A DNA stretch of 64,000 bases, taken from Streptacidiphilus fuscans (GTDB lineage: Bacteria > Actinomycetota > Actinomycetes > Streptomycetales > Streptomycetaceae). The notes below the pieces were generated by a model. The model was not told the DNA's origin, made no database searches, and saw only the letters and a program-made list of their open reading frames with translations. The stretch lies in the NCBI RefSeq assembly GCF_015690355.1, contig NZ_JADPRT010000021.1, positions 1 to 64,000 of the forward strand, in the 5' to 3' direction. How positions within the stretch are numbered: position 1 is the stretch's first letter; every line of letters begins with the position of its first letter. Of the stretch, positions 1 to 9,459 are shown one piece after another. Position numbers and translations under genes: made by a program.

Positions 1-1
1 G

Positions 2-154
2 CCGATCGTCGACGCCGCGCTGGCCCTGCTGGAGGAGACGGCGGCGGACGGACTGAGCATCGGCGAGGTGCTCGGCGACGACATCCGCGGCTTCTGCACG
101 GCACTGGCCGGCGGAAAGGAAGCCCGGGACGGGTCGAGGTCGAGCCCACTGCCA
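2..154 (+). CDS. 3' end of an unidentified gene, partial at window edge
   Basis: Forward frame 2 reads like real protein (start PIVDAALALLEETAADGLSI) with high G/C at third positions up to about base 110, after which codon quality falls. I do not recognise the family. No stop codon occurs in this frame before base 3815, and none occurs nearby in the other two forward frames, so the true end is unknown. The convergent glycosyltransferase gene ends at 155. A frameshift, a lost stop or a misread frame are all possible. Confidence 0.25.
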
Positions 155-3100
155 TCAAAGCTCCAGCATCCGGTCGACCACACGCTTGGCGGCGTGGCCG
201 TCTTCGAGGTCGCAGTACGTCTTGCGGAAGGCCTCGTAGGCGGGGGCGCTGTCGGCCACCACCGTGTCGAGGTTGCGCAGCGCGGAGACTACCTCGTCCG
301 AGGTGCCCAGCAGCGGGCCGGGTGCCTGCTCGTCGAAGTCGAAGTAGAAGCCGCGCAGGGTGTCCCGGTAGTGCTCCAGGTCATAGGTGAAGAACAGGAT
401 CGGACGGCCGGTCACCGCGTAGTCGAACATGACCGAGGAGTAGTCCGTGATCAGCACGTCGGCGATCAGGTACAGCTCGGCGATGTCCGGGTAGCTGCCG
501 ACGTCCCACAGGAAGCCGTCGCCCGTGCCCTGGATCGCGTCCACCACGTGGGCGTGCGGGCGGACCAGCAGCACGTGGTCCTCGCCCAGCTCACGCCGCA
601 TCAGCTCCAGGTCGAGGTGCAGGTCGAGCTGGTGGCCTCCGGCGTGACGCATCTTGTCCTCGCGCCAGGTCGGCGCGTAGAGCACGACCTTCTTGCCCTC
701 CGGCAGGCCCAGGTGCTCGCGCACCCGCTGGGCCAGCACCTCGCGGTCCTCGGCCAGCAGGATGTCGTTGCGCGGGTAGCCGGACTCCAGCATCTCGCCG
801 GTGTAGCGGAAGGCCCGCTCCTGGATCGGGGTGCTGAACTTGTTCGGCGACAGCAGCAGACGCCACTGCTTGGCCTCGCGCTCCAGCGCCTCCAGGTAGT
901 CGGTGTCGGCGAACCAGTCGTTGTCGAAGTCGAAGCCGATCCGCTTCAGCGCCGTGCCGTGCCAGGTCTGCACGATGGTCTGGCCCGGACGCCGGGTGAT
1001 CCACCGCGGGAAGTGGGTGTTGCCGACGACGTAGCGGCTGCGCGCGTACGCCTCGTACCACTCCTCGCTGTCCAGGACCACGGCACGGGTGCCGGGCGGG
1101 GTCGCGGCGCGGTGGTCGCGGACCACCCAGAGGTGCTCCAGGTCGTCGCGACGGCGCAGCAGCTCCTGGTGGATGTACTTCGGGGAGTCGGAGTAGTCCT
1201 TGCCCTCGAAGACGTCGTAGAGGACCTGCGGCAGCACGGGCTTGTTCAGCGCCGCCGGGTAGACCTCGTCGCGCATCCGGCGGATGTGGTAGTTGCCGCG
1301 CTCCGCGAGCGGGACGGCCTCCTCCACGTCCAGCAGCGCCGCGTCGTACCAGCGACGGTGCAGGCTGACGGTCCGGCCGCGGGCCTCGACGGAGACCGGC
1401 AGGGAGGCGAAGGCGGACGCGGCCAGGCGGGCCTTGACCTCGACCACGCCGACCGAGCCGAGCGCGTCCTGGTCGGCCAGGTTGTCCGGCAGCACGCGGA
1501 CGGAGAGGCCCCACTGACCGGAGAGCAGCGGCACGTCGCCGTTCCAGCCCGGGTTGGGCAGCGCGGGCAGCGTCGCGTAGACGCGGCCGTCGACCGCCTC
1601 GGCCGGGAAGACCTGCGGCTGGGCGTGGTAGTTGTGACGCAGCACCAGCTCCAGGGCGTGCCGGCCCGGAAGCGGGAACGTGCCCTCCAACGCGAAGGCC
1701 TGCTCGGCCGGGAGCGCGGTCACCTTCTCGAAGACCGGCTGCAGCGGCTGCTCGACGATCTGCAGGTATCCGCGCGGCGACCGCTTGAAGCAGAGCACCT
1801 GCGGGCCCTCGTCGGCCGTCGACGCGACCGGGTACTGCACCGCGGCCTTGGCCTCACGGTCGTCTATCACCAGCTGCAGGGTGCTGTCGTCCTCCAGCAC
1901 CAGCTCGGTGCCCCAGCGGTCCTGGGCCTGCTGCGCCACGCTCGGGCGCAGCCGCAGCAGCTCCTTGCGGGCGGCGGCCATCACGGCGTGGTCGACGGAG
2001 GCGGTGAACGAGGTCCAGCCGCGGGCGGTCGCGCCGAGGGTGACCGGGCACTCCAGCTCGGCCGTCGCGCCGTCCTCCTGGTGGACCAGTCGCAGCGCGC
2101 GCACCTTGCCCGCCTTGGCGGCGGAGATCCGGCCGCTCAGCTCGAAGGCGTCGCCGACCGAGGACGCGGAGCCGACGAGGGCGTCGACGGTCTCGATCCG
2201 CAGGTAGAGGTGGTCGTCGCGCATCTCCGGGAGCACCCGGACGTTGTCGGTGACCCAGCGCGGCGCCGGGTTGGCGCCGGAGTCGTAGGGGCCCGCCTTG
2301 ATCCGGCTGCGGCGCGGACGGCCGGGGCCGAAGACGCCGATGGTGACCCGCCAGATGCCGTCGACCCACTGGCCCTTGTGCTTGAGCCGGTCCGGGTCGA
2401 AGGAGAGCTCGAAGCCCGCGTGGTCGCAGTGGCGCAGCGGCTGGTCGTAGGCCTTGGCGGTGACGTCCAGGTCCTTGACCGTCTTCGCCGGGAGCGCCAT
2501 GGTGCGTCGGCTGCCGTTCTCACGGAGCATCAGCATCTTGACCGAGTCGTACGCGTGCATGGCACCGACGTGCTTGGGGTAGGCGTAGCCCTTGATGAAG
2601 AGCCGCCCGTCCTCGGTCCAGTCCGCGCGCCGCAGCCCGGTGCGGACCACCAGCTCCGAGTCCAGGCGCAGCACCGAGTCCGGCACGTCGGCCAGGAAGG
2701 AGTAGTGGGCCTGGTGACGCACGTTGCCGCGCACCGGAATGGTCCACGGGTGCTTGCGGTCGAACTCCAGCAGCGCCAGCAGGTCGTCCATCCGGCGCTT
2801 GACGGTGAGGTAGTACTTGAGCCGCATCGGCTGCGGCAGCGCGTTCATCGCGTCCGGGCCGAGCTGTTCGATCATCTTGCCGACGTGGTCGAGGAACGCC
2901 GTGCGGTAGACGTCGTCGCCCTCGCTCAGGGCGCGGAAGAACAGCGGGATCTCCTCGACCAGCGCGTTCTGGTCGTAGTCCGCCAGGAACTGCTTGAAGC
3001 GCGGCCCGGTCTGCTTCTTCAGGAACTCGCGGACCATGCCGATGGAGCGGACCCGGTCGATCAGGCCCTTCGGGTCGGTCCGGTTCTGGGTGATCGAGCG

Positions 3101-3745
3101 GGCGCCGACCTCGCGCTCACGCCAGTGGTAGATCGGCTCGGCGAGGACGTCGACCTTCTCGGCGAGGTAGTGCAGCGGGATCGAGACGGGGGCGTCCTCG
3201 TAGAGGATGCCGGGGTACAGCATGTTGTGCTTGTCCCAGAAGGACCGGCGGTAGACCTTGTTCCACGCGGTGCGGTCGGTGGTCAGCGGCTGGAAATCGC
3301 TGATGTGCGTCGCCAGGCGGGTCTTCGCGAAGGGCTTGCGGTGGACCGGCGACTGCACCATGCCCACGGAGCGGAACCGCAGCACGTTGCCCGCGACGAA
3401 GTCGGAGCCGGTGCGGTCCAGCGTCTCCAGCATCAGCTCGTACGCGGTCGGCGGCAGCGTGTCGTCGCTGTCGACGAAGCACAGGAACTCGCTGTCCGGC
3501 GAGATGTGCTCCATTCCGGTGTTACGAGCCGGACCGAGGCCGCCGTTGGCCTTCTGGACCAGGCGGAAGCGGCTGTCCCTGGCTTCCCACTCGCGCGCGA
3601 TCTCGGCGCTGTTGTCGGTGGACCCGTCGTCCACCATGACGACTTCGAGGTCGCTCATCGTCTGCGCGGCAAGAGATGCCAGGCACTCGTCCAGGTAGAG
3701 CTGGACGTTGTAGATCGGGACGACCACGGAGAGGCGGGGGGCCAT
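155..3745 (-). CDS. fused family 2 glycosyltransferase / CDP-glycerol glycerophosphotransferase
   Basis: A 1196-residue two-domain envelope enzyme. Residues 1 to about 230 form a GT-A family 2 glycosyltransferase, with VVPIYN at 8-13, DDGS at 39-42 and the metal-binding DSDD at 92-95. The C-terminal third is a TagB/TagF-type CDP-glycerol glycerophosphotransferase domain, with TWHGTALKRIG, YAPTWRED, RPHAH and the hallmark ITDYSSVMFDY. The middle, roughly residues 330-800, is beta-rich and unassigned. The domain pair predicts addition of sugar and polyol-phosphate units to a teichoic-acid-like wall polymer on the cytoplasmic face of the membrane. The start is the ATG just before the GT2 strand; no strong ribosome site precedes it. 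It is divergent from a shorter paralogue at 4003. The polymer made is inference. Confidence 0.9.
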   Translation of the reverse strand: MAPRLSVVVPIYNVQLYLDECLASLAAQTMSDLEVVMVDDGSTDNSAEIAREWEARDSRFRLVQKANGGLGPARNTGMEHISPDSEFLCFVDSDDTLPPTAYELMLETLDRTGSDFVAGNVLRFRSVGMVQSPVHRKPFAKTRLATHISDFQPLTTDRTAWNKVYRRSFWDKHNMLYPGILYEDAPVSIPLHYLAEKVDVLAEPIYHWREREVGARSITQNRTDPKGLIDRVRSIGMVREFLKKQTGPRFKQFLADYDQNALVEEIPLFFRALSEGDDVYRTAFLDHVGKMIEQLGPDAMNALPQPMRLKYYLTVKRRMDDLLALLEFDRKHPWTIPVRGNVRHQAHYSFLADVPDSVLRLDSELVVRTGLRRADWTEDGRLFIKGYAYPKHVGAMHAYDSVKMLMLRENGSRRTMALPAKTVKDLDVTAKAYDQPLRHCDHAGFELSFDPDRLKHKGQWVDGIWRVTIGVFGPGRPRRSRIKAGPYDSGANPAPRWVTDNVRVLPEMRDDHLYLRIETVDALVGSASSVGDAFELSGRISAAKAGKVRALRLVHQEDGATAELECPVTLGATARGWTSFTASVDHAVMAAARKELLRLRPSVAQQAQDRWGTELVLEDDSTLQLVIDDREAKAAVQYPVASTADEGPQVLCFKRSPRGYLQIVEQPLQPVFEKVTALPAEQAFALEGTFPLPGRHALELVLRHNYHAQPQVFPAEAVDGRVYATLPALPNPGWNGDVPLLSGQWGLSVRVLPDNLADQDALGSVGVVEVKARLAASAFASLPVSVEARGRTVSLHRRWYDAALLDVEEAVPLAERGNYHIRRMRDEVYPAALNKPVLPQVLYDVFEGKDYSDSPKYIHQELLRRRDDLEHLWVVRDHRAATPPGTRAVVLDSEEWYEAYARSRYVVGNTHFPRWITRRPGQTIVQTWHGTALKRIGFDFDNDWFADTDYLEALEREAKQWRLLLSPNKFSTPIQERAFRYTGEMLESGYPRNDILLAEDREVLAQRVREHLGLPEGKKVVLYAPTWREDKMRHAGGHQLDLHLDLELMRRELGEDHVLLVRPHAHVVDAIQGTGDGFLWDVGSYPDIAELYLIADVLITDYSSVMFDYAVTGRPILFFTYDLEHYRDTLRGFYFDFDEQAPGPLLGTSDEVVSALRNLDTVVADSAPAYEAFRKTYCDLEDGHAAKRVVDRMLEL

Positions 3746-4002
3746 GGGGGGTGCTCGAGCCTTTCTTTGCTGGCACGGCGCCCGCCTGGGGAGGTGAACG
3801 GGGCTTACCGCACGTAGGAACGAGCCCTAGCGTATCTGGAGCGGGACTCGAACAGGAGGCCGTGCCGTCGCGCGCCTTCCCACAGGGTAAGAACGGCGTG
3901 ACAGCTTCGCGAACCCGCGGTGGAGCCCGTGTGGCGATGGCCGGGCAAATCGGCACACAAGCACGGAACGGCCGCCCAAGGAGGGGCCTGTATCGTACCG
4001 GC

Positions 4003-6219
4003 ATGCCTCGGATCAGCGTCATCGTGCCCGCCTACCAGGTCCAGGCGTACCTGGGTGAGTGCCTGGAGTCGGTGCTCGGCCAGTCGTTCACGGACTTCGA
4101 GGTGATCGCGGTCGACGACTGCTCGCCCGACGGCAGTGGCGAGATTCTCGACGGATTCGCACGGGCTGACGACCGGGTACGCGTGGTTCACCTGGACGAG
4201 AACGTCGGCCTCGGGCGGGCACGGAACGCGGGTATGGAGCTGGCCACCGGCGAGTACCTCTTCTTCCTGGACAGCGACGACACGCTGACCCCGGGCGCGC
4301 TCCAGGCGATCGCCGACCGGCTGGACGCCACCGGCGACCCGGACGTGCTGATCTTCGACTACGCCCGCACCTTCTGGGACGGCCGGGTCGTGCGCAGCCG
4401 TGACGCTCATCTCTTCGCGTCGACCGCTCCGGACGGCACAGGCCGCCCGGACGTCTTCACGATCGCCGAGCGCGAGGAGGTCCTCGGGCTGCTGATGGTG
4501 GTCTGGAACAAGGTGTACCGGCGCGACTTCGTCGCCAAGCACGGGTTCACCTTCCCGCCCGGCTACTACGAGGACACCCCCTGGACCTACCCGACCCTGC
4601 TGGCGGCCCAGTCCGTGGCCATGCTGGACAAGGTCGTGGTCCACTACCGGCAGCGCCGCCAGGGCGGCAACATCCTGGCCACGGTCAGCCGCAAGCACTT
4701 CGACATCTTCGACCAGTACGACCGGGTCTTCGCGTTCGTCGACGACCACCCCGGCCTGGAGCGGTGGCGTCCGCTGCTGCACCGGCGGATGGCCGAGCAC
4801 CTGCGCACCATCGGCAACCACCCCGACCGGGTGCCCCCGGCCGCGCGCAAGGAGTTCTTCGAGCGCGCCGCCGAGGCGGAGCGCCGCCACCGCCCGGCGG
4901 GCAGCGCCGCGATCGAACTGCACGGCAGCTGGAAGGCGGGTCCGCTGGGCCAGGTCGCCCGCAAGGCGAAGCAGGCCGTCAAGGCCGCCCAGCCGGAGCT
5001 GCGCCGCGCCGTCGCCGGTCCGGTGCTCGGTGGCTACCAGCGGATCCAGCGGCAACTGCCGATCGAGGACGAGCTGGCGGTCTTCGCCAGCTACTGGGGC
5101 CGCGTCCCGGCCTGCAACCCGGCCGCCATCCACGCCAAGCTCCGCGAGCTCGCCCCCGGGCTGCGCACCGTCTGGGTGGTCGAGGCCAAGCGGAAGTCCG
5201 ACATGCCCAAGGGCATCAGCGTGGTCTCGCCTGGCTCGCGCACCTACCGCGAGGCGATCTCCCGCGCCCGGTACTTCGTCAACAACGTCAACTTCCCCGA
5301 CGGGGCGCCCAAGCGCCCCGGCACCGTGCAGCTGCAGACGCACCACGGCACGCCGGTCAAGCGGATGGGCCTGGACCTGCAGGACTACCCGGCCGCCGGG
5401 CACGCGATCGACTTCGAAAAGCTGCTCCAGCGGGTCGACCGCTGGGACTACAGCCTGAGCTCCAACCGCTTCTCCACGCTGATCTGGGAGCGGGTCTACC
5501 CCTCCTCCTTCCGCAGCCTGGAGTACGGCTACCCGCGCAACGACGTCTACTACTCGGCCGGAGCCGAGGAGGTCCGCGCGGCCCGCGCCGAGCTGGGCAT
5601 CCCCGAGGGCGCGACCGCGCTCCTCTACGCCCCCACGCTGCGCGACTACCGCGCCTCCTACCGGCCGCAGCTCGATCTGGCCCGGCTGGCCTCCCGCCTC
5701 GGCGACGGCTACGTGCTGCTCAACCGGGCGCACTACCTCTACGACGAGCAGCCGTCCACCGGCGTCGGCGGCGGCGCCCGGGTGATCGACGTCTCCGCGC
5801 ACCCCTCCGTCGAGCGACTGGCCCTGGCGGCGGACGCGCTGGTCACGGACTACTCGTCGGTCATGTTCGACTACGCCAACCTGGACCGGCCGATCGTCGT
5901 CCTCGCCGACGACTGGGAGGTCTACCAGCAGACCCGCGGCGTCTACCTCGACCTGCTCTCCGGCAGGCCGGGCGAGACCCCGGGCGCGTTGGCCACCAGC
6001 GAGGACGAGCTCGTCGACGTCTTCCGCTCCGGCGCCTGGAACGGACCGGAGGCCGCCGCGCTGCGCGCCGCCTTCCGCGAGCGGTTCTGCGAGTTCGACG
6101 ACGGCAACGCCGCCGAGCGCGTGGTCCGCACCGTCTTCCTGGGCGAGCCCACCCCGCTCCCTGTCGTCCCGCTCGCCGACCGCACCCCGGCCCCCACGCC
6201 GGAGCAGGCGGGCGCGTAA
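4003..6219 (+). CDS. fused family 2 glycosyltransferase / CDP-glycerol glycerophosphotransferase, short paralogue
   Basis: A 738-residue paralogue of the divergent gene at 155-3745 that lacks the long central region. The N-terminal GT2 domain begins at once with SVIVPAYQVQ and has VDDCSPDG and LDSDD. The C-terminal glycerophosphotransferase domain has QTHHGTPVKRMG, LLYAPTLRDY and VTDYSSVMFDYANLDRP. I chose the ATG at 4003 because it places the GT2 strand at the N-terminus; the open frame extends 109 codons upstream, but that part is not protein-like. An AAGGAGG lies 18 bases upstream, farther than usual. The two paralogues likely act in one polymer pathway. Confidence 0.9.
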   Translation: MPRISVIVPAYQVQAYLGECLESVLGQSFTDFEVIAVDDCSPDGSGEILDGFARADDRVRVVHLDENVGLGRARNAGMELATGEYLFFLDSDDTLTPGALQAIADRLDATGDPDVLIFDYARTFWDGRVVRSRDAHLFASTAPDGTGRPDVFTIAEREEVLGLLMVVWNKVYRRDFVAKHGFTFPPGYYEDTPWTYPTLLAAQSVAMLDKVVVHYRQRRQGGNILATVSRKHFDIFDQYDRVFAFVDDHPGLERWRPLLHRRMAEHLRTIGNHPDRVPPAARKEFFERAAEAERRHRPAGSAAIELHGSWKAGPLGQVARKAKQAVKAAQPELRRAVAGPVLGGYQRIQRQLPIEDELAVFASYWGRVPACNPAAIHAKLRELAPGLRTVWVVEAKRKSDMPKGISVVSPGSRTYREAISRARYFVNNVNFPDGAPKRPGTVQLQTHHGTPVKRMGLDLQDYPAAGHAIDFEKLLQRVDRWDYSLSSNRFSTLIWERVYPSSFRSLEYGYPRNDVYYSAGAEEVRAARAELGIPEGATALLYAPTLRDYRASYRPQLDLARLASRLGDGYVLLNRAHYLYDEQPSTGVGGGARVIDVSAHPSVERLALAADALVTDYSSVMFDYANLDRPIVVLADDWEVYQQTRGVYLDLLSGRPGETPGALATSEDELVDVFRSGAWNGPEAAALRAAFRERFCEFDDGNAAERVVRTVFLGEPTPLPVVPLADRTPAPTPEQAGA

Positions 6220-6232
6220 CCCCGCGCGCCCG

Positions 6233-6263
6233 CTCACCCGTTCGGGTGGGGTTCACGGGTGAG
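6233..6263 (+). terminator. hairpin after the short glycosyltransferase gene
   Basis: An 8-base inverted repeat, CTCACCCG and CGGGTGAG, separated by 15 bases, starts 14 bases after the stop codon. No T-run follows, as is common in streptomycetes. Confidence 0.45.
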
Positions 6264-6313
6264 GCCACTGCCGCGCGTGCGTGCTGTCAGTGGGCGGGCT
6301 TAGCGTCGCTGGC

Positions 6314-7654
6314 ATGGAAGCCACACTCACGGGGTGGGGCCGCACCGCGCCCACGACCGCCCGGCTCCGCGCGCCGGGCACCGCCGCCGACGTGGCCGAC
6401 GCCCTGCGCGACGCCGGCGGACGCGGCGTGCTGGCCCGCGGCCTGGGCCGCAGCTACGGAGACGCGGCGCAGAACGCCGGAGGCACGGTCCTCGACATGA
6501 CCGCGCTCTCGGCGATCCGCGCGCTGGACCTGGAGCGCGGGCAGGTCACCTGCGAGGCGGGCGTCAGCCTGGACCGGCTGATGCGGCTGCTGCTGCCCTT
6601 CGGCTGGTTCGTCCCGGTGACCCCCGGCACCCGGTACGTCACCGTCGGCGGGGCGATCGGCGCGGACATCCACGGCAAGAACCACCACGTGAGCGGCAGC
6701 CTCAGCCGTCACGTCACGCGGTTCTCGCTGCTCACCGCCGACGGCGCGGTGCGCGAGGTCGCCCCCGGCGACGAGCTCTTCGACGCCACCGCCGGGGGCA
6801 TGGGCCTGACCGGCGTGATCCTGGACGCGACCGTCCAGCTCCTGCCCGTCGGCACCTCGCTGATGTCGGTGGACACCGAACGCGCCGCCGACCTCGACGA
6901 CCTGATGGACCGGCTGACCTCGACCGACCACCGCTACCGCTACTCGGTCGCCTGGATCGACCTGGTCGCCCGCGGCGCGGCCACCGGCCGGGCCGTGCTC
7001 ACGCGTGGCGACCACGCGACCCCCGATCAGCTGAGCCCGCGTCAGCTGGCCGACCCGCTCGCCTTCCGCCCGCGCAGCCTCCCCGCCGCACCGCGCGGCA
7101 TCCCCGGCGGGCTGCTGCGGACCGGAACCGTCGGCGTCTTCAACGAGCTCTGGTTCCGCAAGGCCCCGCGCGAGCGGCGCGGCCAGCTCCAGGGCATCGG
7201 CGCGTTCTTCCACCCGCTGGACGGCGTCCCCGACTGGAACCGCGTCTACGGCCCGGCCGGGTTCCTGCAGTACCAGTTCGTCGTCCCGTACGGGCAGGAG
7301 GAGACGCTGCGCGGCATCGTCGGGCAGCTCAGCCGACACGGCTGCCCGTCGTTCCTCGCCGTGCTCAAACGGTTCGGCGAGGGCGGGTCCGGCTGGCTCT
7401 CCTTCCCGATGCCCGGCTGGACGCTCGCCCTCGACCTGCCCGCCACCGTCCCCGGCCTCGGCCCGCTGCTGGACCGGCTGGACGAGCAGGTGCTTGCCGT
7501 GGGCGGCCGGGTCTACCTGGCCAAGGACTCCCGAATGCGCCCCGGCACACTGCACGGCATGTACCCGCGGCTCGGCGCCTTCCGCGCGCTGCGGCAACGG
7601 ATCGACCCGCGCGGCGTGTTCACCTCCGACCTCGCCCGCAGGCTCCAGCTCTAG
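6314..7654 (+). CDS. dprE1: DprE1-like FAD-linked decaprenylphosphoryl-ribose oxidase
   Basis: A 446-residue FAD-linked oxidase of the family that oxidises polyprenyl-phosphoryl-beta-D-ribose to the 2-keto form, the first half of an epimerisation to the arabinose donor. Family motifs include GLGRSYGDAAQNAGG near the N-terminus, the IGADIHGKNHH flavin loop, and a GWTLALDLP segment. In mycobacterial DprE1 the matching segment carries the cysteine targeted by benzothiazinones; here that position is Ala372. The ATG at 6314 has TAGCGT ending 7 bases upstream, fitting a leaderless transcript. The DprE2-like gene follows after 49 bases. Whether the substrate is really decaprenylphosphoryl ribose in this organism is not shown by the sequence. 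Confidence 0.85.
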   Translation: MEATLTGWGRTAPTTARLRAPGTAADVADALRDAGGRGVLARGLGRSYGDAAQNAGGTVLDMTALSAIRALDLERGQVTCEAGVSLDRLMRLLLPFGWFVPVTPGTRYVTVGGAIGADIHGKNHHVSGSLSRHVTRFSLLTADGAVREVAPGDELFDATAGGMGLTGVILDATVQLLPVGTSLMSVDTERAADLDDLMDRLTSTDHRYRYSVAWIDLVARGAATGRAVLTRGDHATPDQLSPRQLADPLAFRPRSLPAAPRGIPGGLLRTGTVGVFNELWFRKAPRERRGQLQGIGAFFHPLDGVPDWNRVYGPAGFLQYQFVVPYGQEETLRGIVGQLSRHGCPSFLAVLKRFGEGGSGWLSFPMPGWTLALDLPATVPGLGPLLDRLDEQVLAVGGRVYLAKDSRMRPGTLHGMYPRLGAFRALRQRIDPRGVFTSDLARRLQL

Positions 7655-7703
7655 CCGCCATCAGTTCCAGCCGCCCAGCTCCAGTCCTCCAGGAGAAGAG
7701 ACG

Positions 7704-8459
7704 ATGATGAACGCCCTCGGCGACCCGCAGTCCCTGCTGCTGCTCGGTGGCTCCTCCGAGATCGGTCTGGCCACGGCGCGCCGCATGGTGCGGTCCCGCG
7801 TCCGCACGGTCCACCTGGCCGGACGCCCCTCGCCCGCGCTCGACGCCGCGGCCGCCGAACTGCGCGCCCTCGGCGCCGAGGTGGCCGTCCACCACTTCGA
7901 CGCCGCCGCACCCGAGACCCACGAGACGGTCCTCGGCAAGATTTTCGCCGAGGGCGACATCGACGTCGTGCTGCTCGCCTTCGGCGTCCTCGGTGACCAG
8001 CAGCGGGACGAGCAGGAGCCGATGGCCGCCGTCTCCCTCGCCCAGGTCAACTACGTCGGCGCGGTCAGCTCCGGGCTGGTCTGCGCCCAGGCGCTGCGGC
8101 GGCAGGGCCACGGCGCGCTGGTCGTGCTCTCCTCGGTGGCGGGGGAGCGGGCCCGCCGCTCCAACTTCCTCTACGGCTCCACCAAGGCGGGCCTGGACGC
8201 CTTCGCCCAGGGCCTCGGCGACTCCCTCCAGGGCAGCGGCGCGCGGGTGATGGTGGTCCGCCCCGGCTTCGTCCGCACCCGGATGACCGAGGGCCTGAAG
8301 GAGGCCCCGCTCGCCACCACGGCCGACGCCGTCGCCGAGGCGATCGACGCGGGCCTGCGTCGCGGCGCCGAGACGGTGTGGGTGCCGGGCGCGCTCCGCT
8401 ACGTCATGTCCGGCCTGCGCCACCTGCCGAGACCGCTCTTCCGCAGGCTTCCGCTCTGA
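7704..8459 (+). CDS. dprE2: DprE2-like short-chain reductase
   Basis: A 251-residue short-chain dehydrogenase. It has a nucleotide-binding GGSSEIG near residue 13, a serine (SSVAGE) and the catalytic YGSTK. In the DprE1/DprE2 system this partner reduces the 2-keto intermediate to polyprenylphosphoryl arabinose. The assignment rests on SDR motifs plus its position directly downstream of the DprE1 homologue. AGGAG sits 8 bases before the ATG. The C-terminus is basic with a short hydrophobic stretch, which may associate with the membrane. Confidence 0.82.
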   Translation: MMNALGDPQSLLLLGGSSEIGLATARRMVRSRVRTVHLAGRPSPALDAAAAELRALGAEVAVHHFDAAAPETHETVLGKIFAEGDIDVVLLAFGVLGDQQRDEQEPMAAVSLAQVNYVGAVSSGLVCAQALRRQGHGALVVLSSVAGERARRSNFLYGSTKAGLDAFAQGLGDSLQGSGARVMVVRPGFVRTRMTEGLKEAPLATTADAVAEAIDAGLRRGAETVWVPGALRYVMSGLRHLPRPLFRRLPL

Positions 8460-8522
8460 GCCTGCTGCCCTGACCGTGTGTCGCCTCGGCCGGGCGGGTG
8501 AGGCCCACGCTAGGTTCGACCG

Positions 8523-9440
8523 GTGGATTTCCTGACCCGCCTGCCCGTCCTCGGCCCGCTCGTGGCCCGGGTGCTGCGAACGCGCGCCTACCGCGTCTAC
8601 GAGCACTTCAACGACGTCGGTTCGAACCGGATGGCGGGCGCGGTCACCTTCTTCGCCTTCCTGGCCCTCTTCCCGCTGCTGACGGTGGCTCTGGCGATCG
8701 CCGCGACCGTGCTGACCAACGGCAGGGTCAACCAGCTCCAGCAGAAGATCGGCGAGCAGATCCCCGGCCTCTCCAAGCAGATCAACCTGCACGACATCGC
8801 CGCCAACGCGACGACGGTGGGCGTGATCAGCGGCGCGATCCTGCTCGTCTCCGGCCTGGGCTGGGTCGACACCACCCGCGCCTGCATCCGCCAGTCCTGG
8901 TGGCTCCCACCGGAGCCGGGCAACGCCGTGGTCCGCAAGCTGTGGGACGTCGTGGTCCTGGTCGGCCTCGGCCTCGTCGGCGCGGTCTCGCTGGGCGCGT
9001 CCTCGTCGGCCGTGGCCCTGACCGGACAGGTCGCCAAGGGCCTCGGCATCGCCGAGTCCTCCGCCGGCCGGGTCGGCCTCTCGGTCGCCGCGTTCCTGAT
9101 CGCGGTCGCGGCGGACGTCCTGGTCTTCGCCTACCTCCTGGTCGGCCTCCCCCGCCTTCCCGCTCCGCCGCGGGGGACGCTCCTCCAGGCCGCGCTGCTG
9201 GGCGCGGTGGGCTTCGAGATCCTCAAGCAGGCCATGGCGGCGTACCTGAGCGGGGTCGCCACGAAGAACGTGTACGGCGCGTTCGGAACGCCGATCGCCC
9301 TCCTGCTCTGGATCAACTTCGTCTGCCGCTTGCTCTTCTACTGCGTCGCCTGGACGGCGATTGCCGATCCGATCGCAGCGCGAGCGCGTGCGCGCGCCCG
9401 GGCGGAAGAGATCCTGGCTGACGCCGAGGCAGAAGAGTGA
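8523..9440 (+). CDS. YihY/BrkB family integral membrane protein
   Basis: A 305-residue polytopic membrane protein with about six hydrophobic segments, including VTFFAFLALFPLLTVALAIA after a short cytoplasmic N-terminus and LLLWINFVCRLLFYCVAW near the end. This matches the YihY/virulence factor BrkB family, whose function is not settled. The C-terminus is charged (repeated RAR, then acidic). The GTG start follows TAGGTT by 6 bases, indicating a leaderless transcript. It ends just before repeat element A. Confidence 0.85.
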   Translation: MDFLTRLPVLGPLVARVLRTRAYRVYEHFNDVGSNRMAGAVTFFAFLALFPLLTVALAIAATVLTNGRVNQLQQKIGEQIPGLSKQINLHDIAANATTVGVISGAILLVSGLGWVDTTRACIRQSWWLPPEPGNAVVRKLWDVVVLVGLGLVGAVSLGASSSAVALTGQVAKGLGIAESSAGRVGLSVAAFLIAVAADVLVFAYLLVGLPRLPAPPRGTLLQAALLGAVGFEILKQAMAAYLSGVATKNVYGAFGTPIALLLWINFVCRLLFYCVAWTAIADPIAARARARARAEEILADAEAEE

Positions 9441-9459
9441 CTTGTGCTGCCGCAGGTGG

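Noticed and set aside
68..3817. Forward open frame of 1249 codons
   Set aside because: It is the antisense shadow of the glycosyltransferase/glycerophosphotransferase gene; the translation is Val/Arg/Gln-rich with no domain, whereas the reverse frame has clear catalytic motifs.
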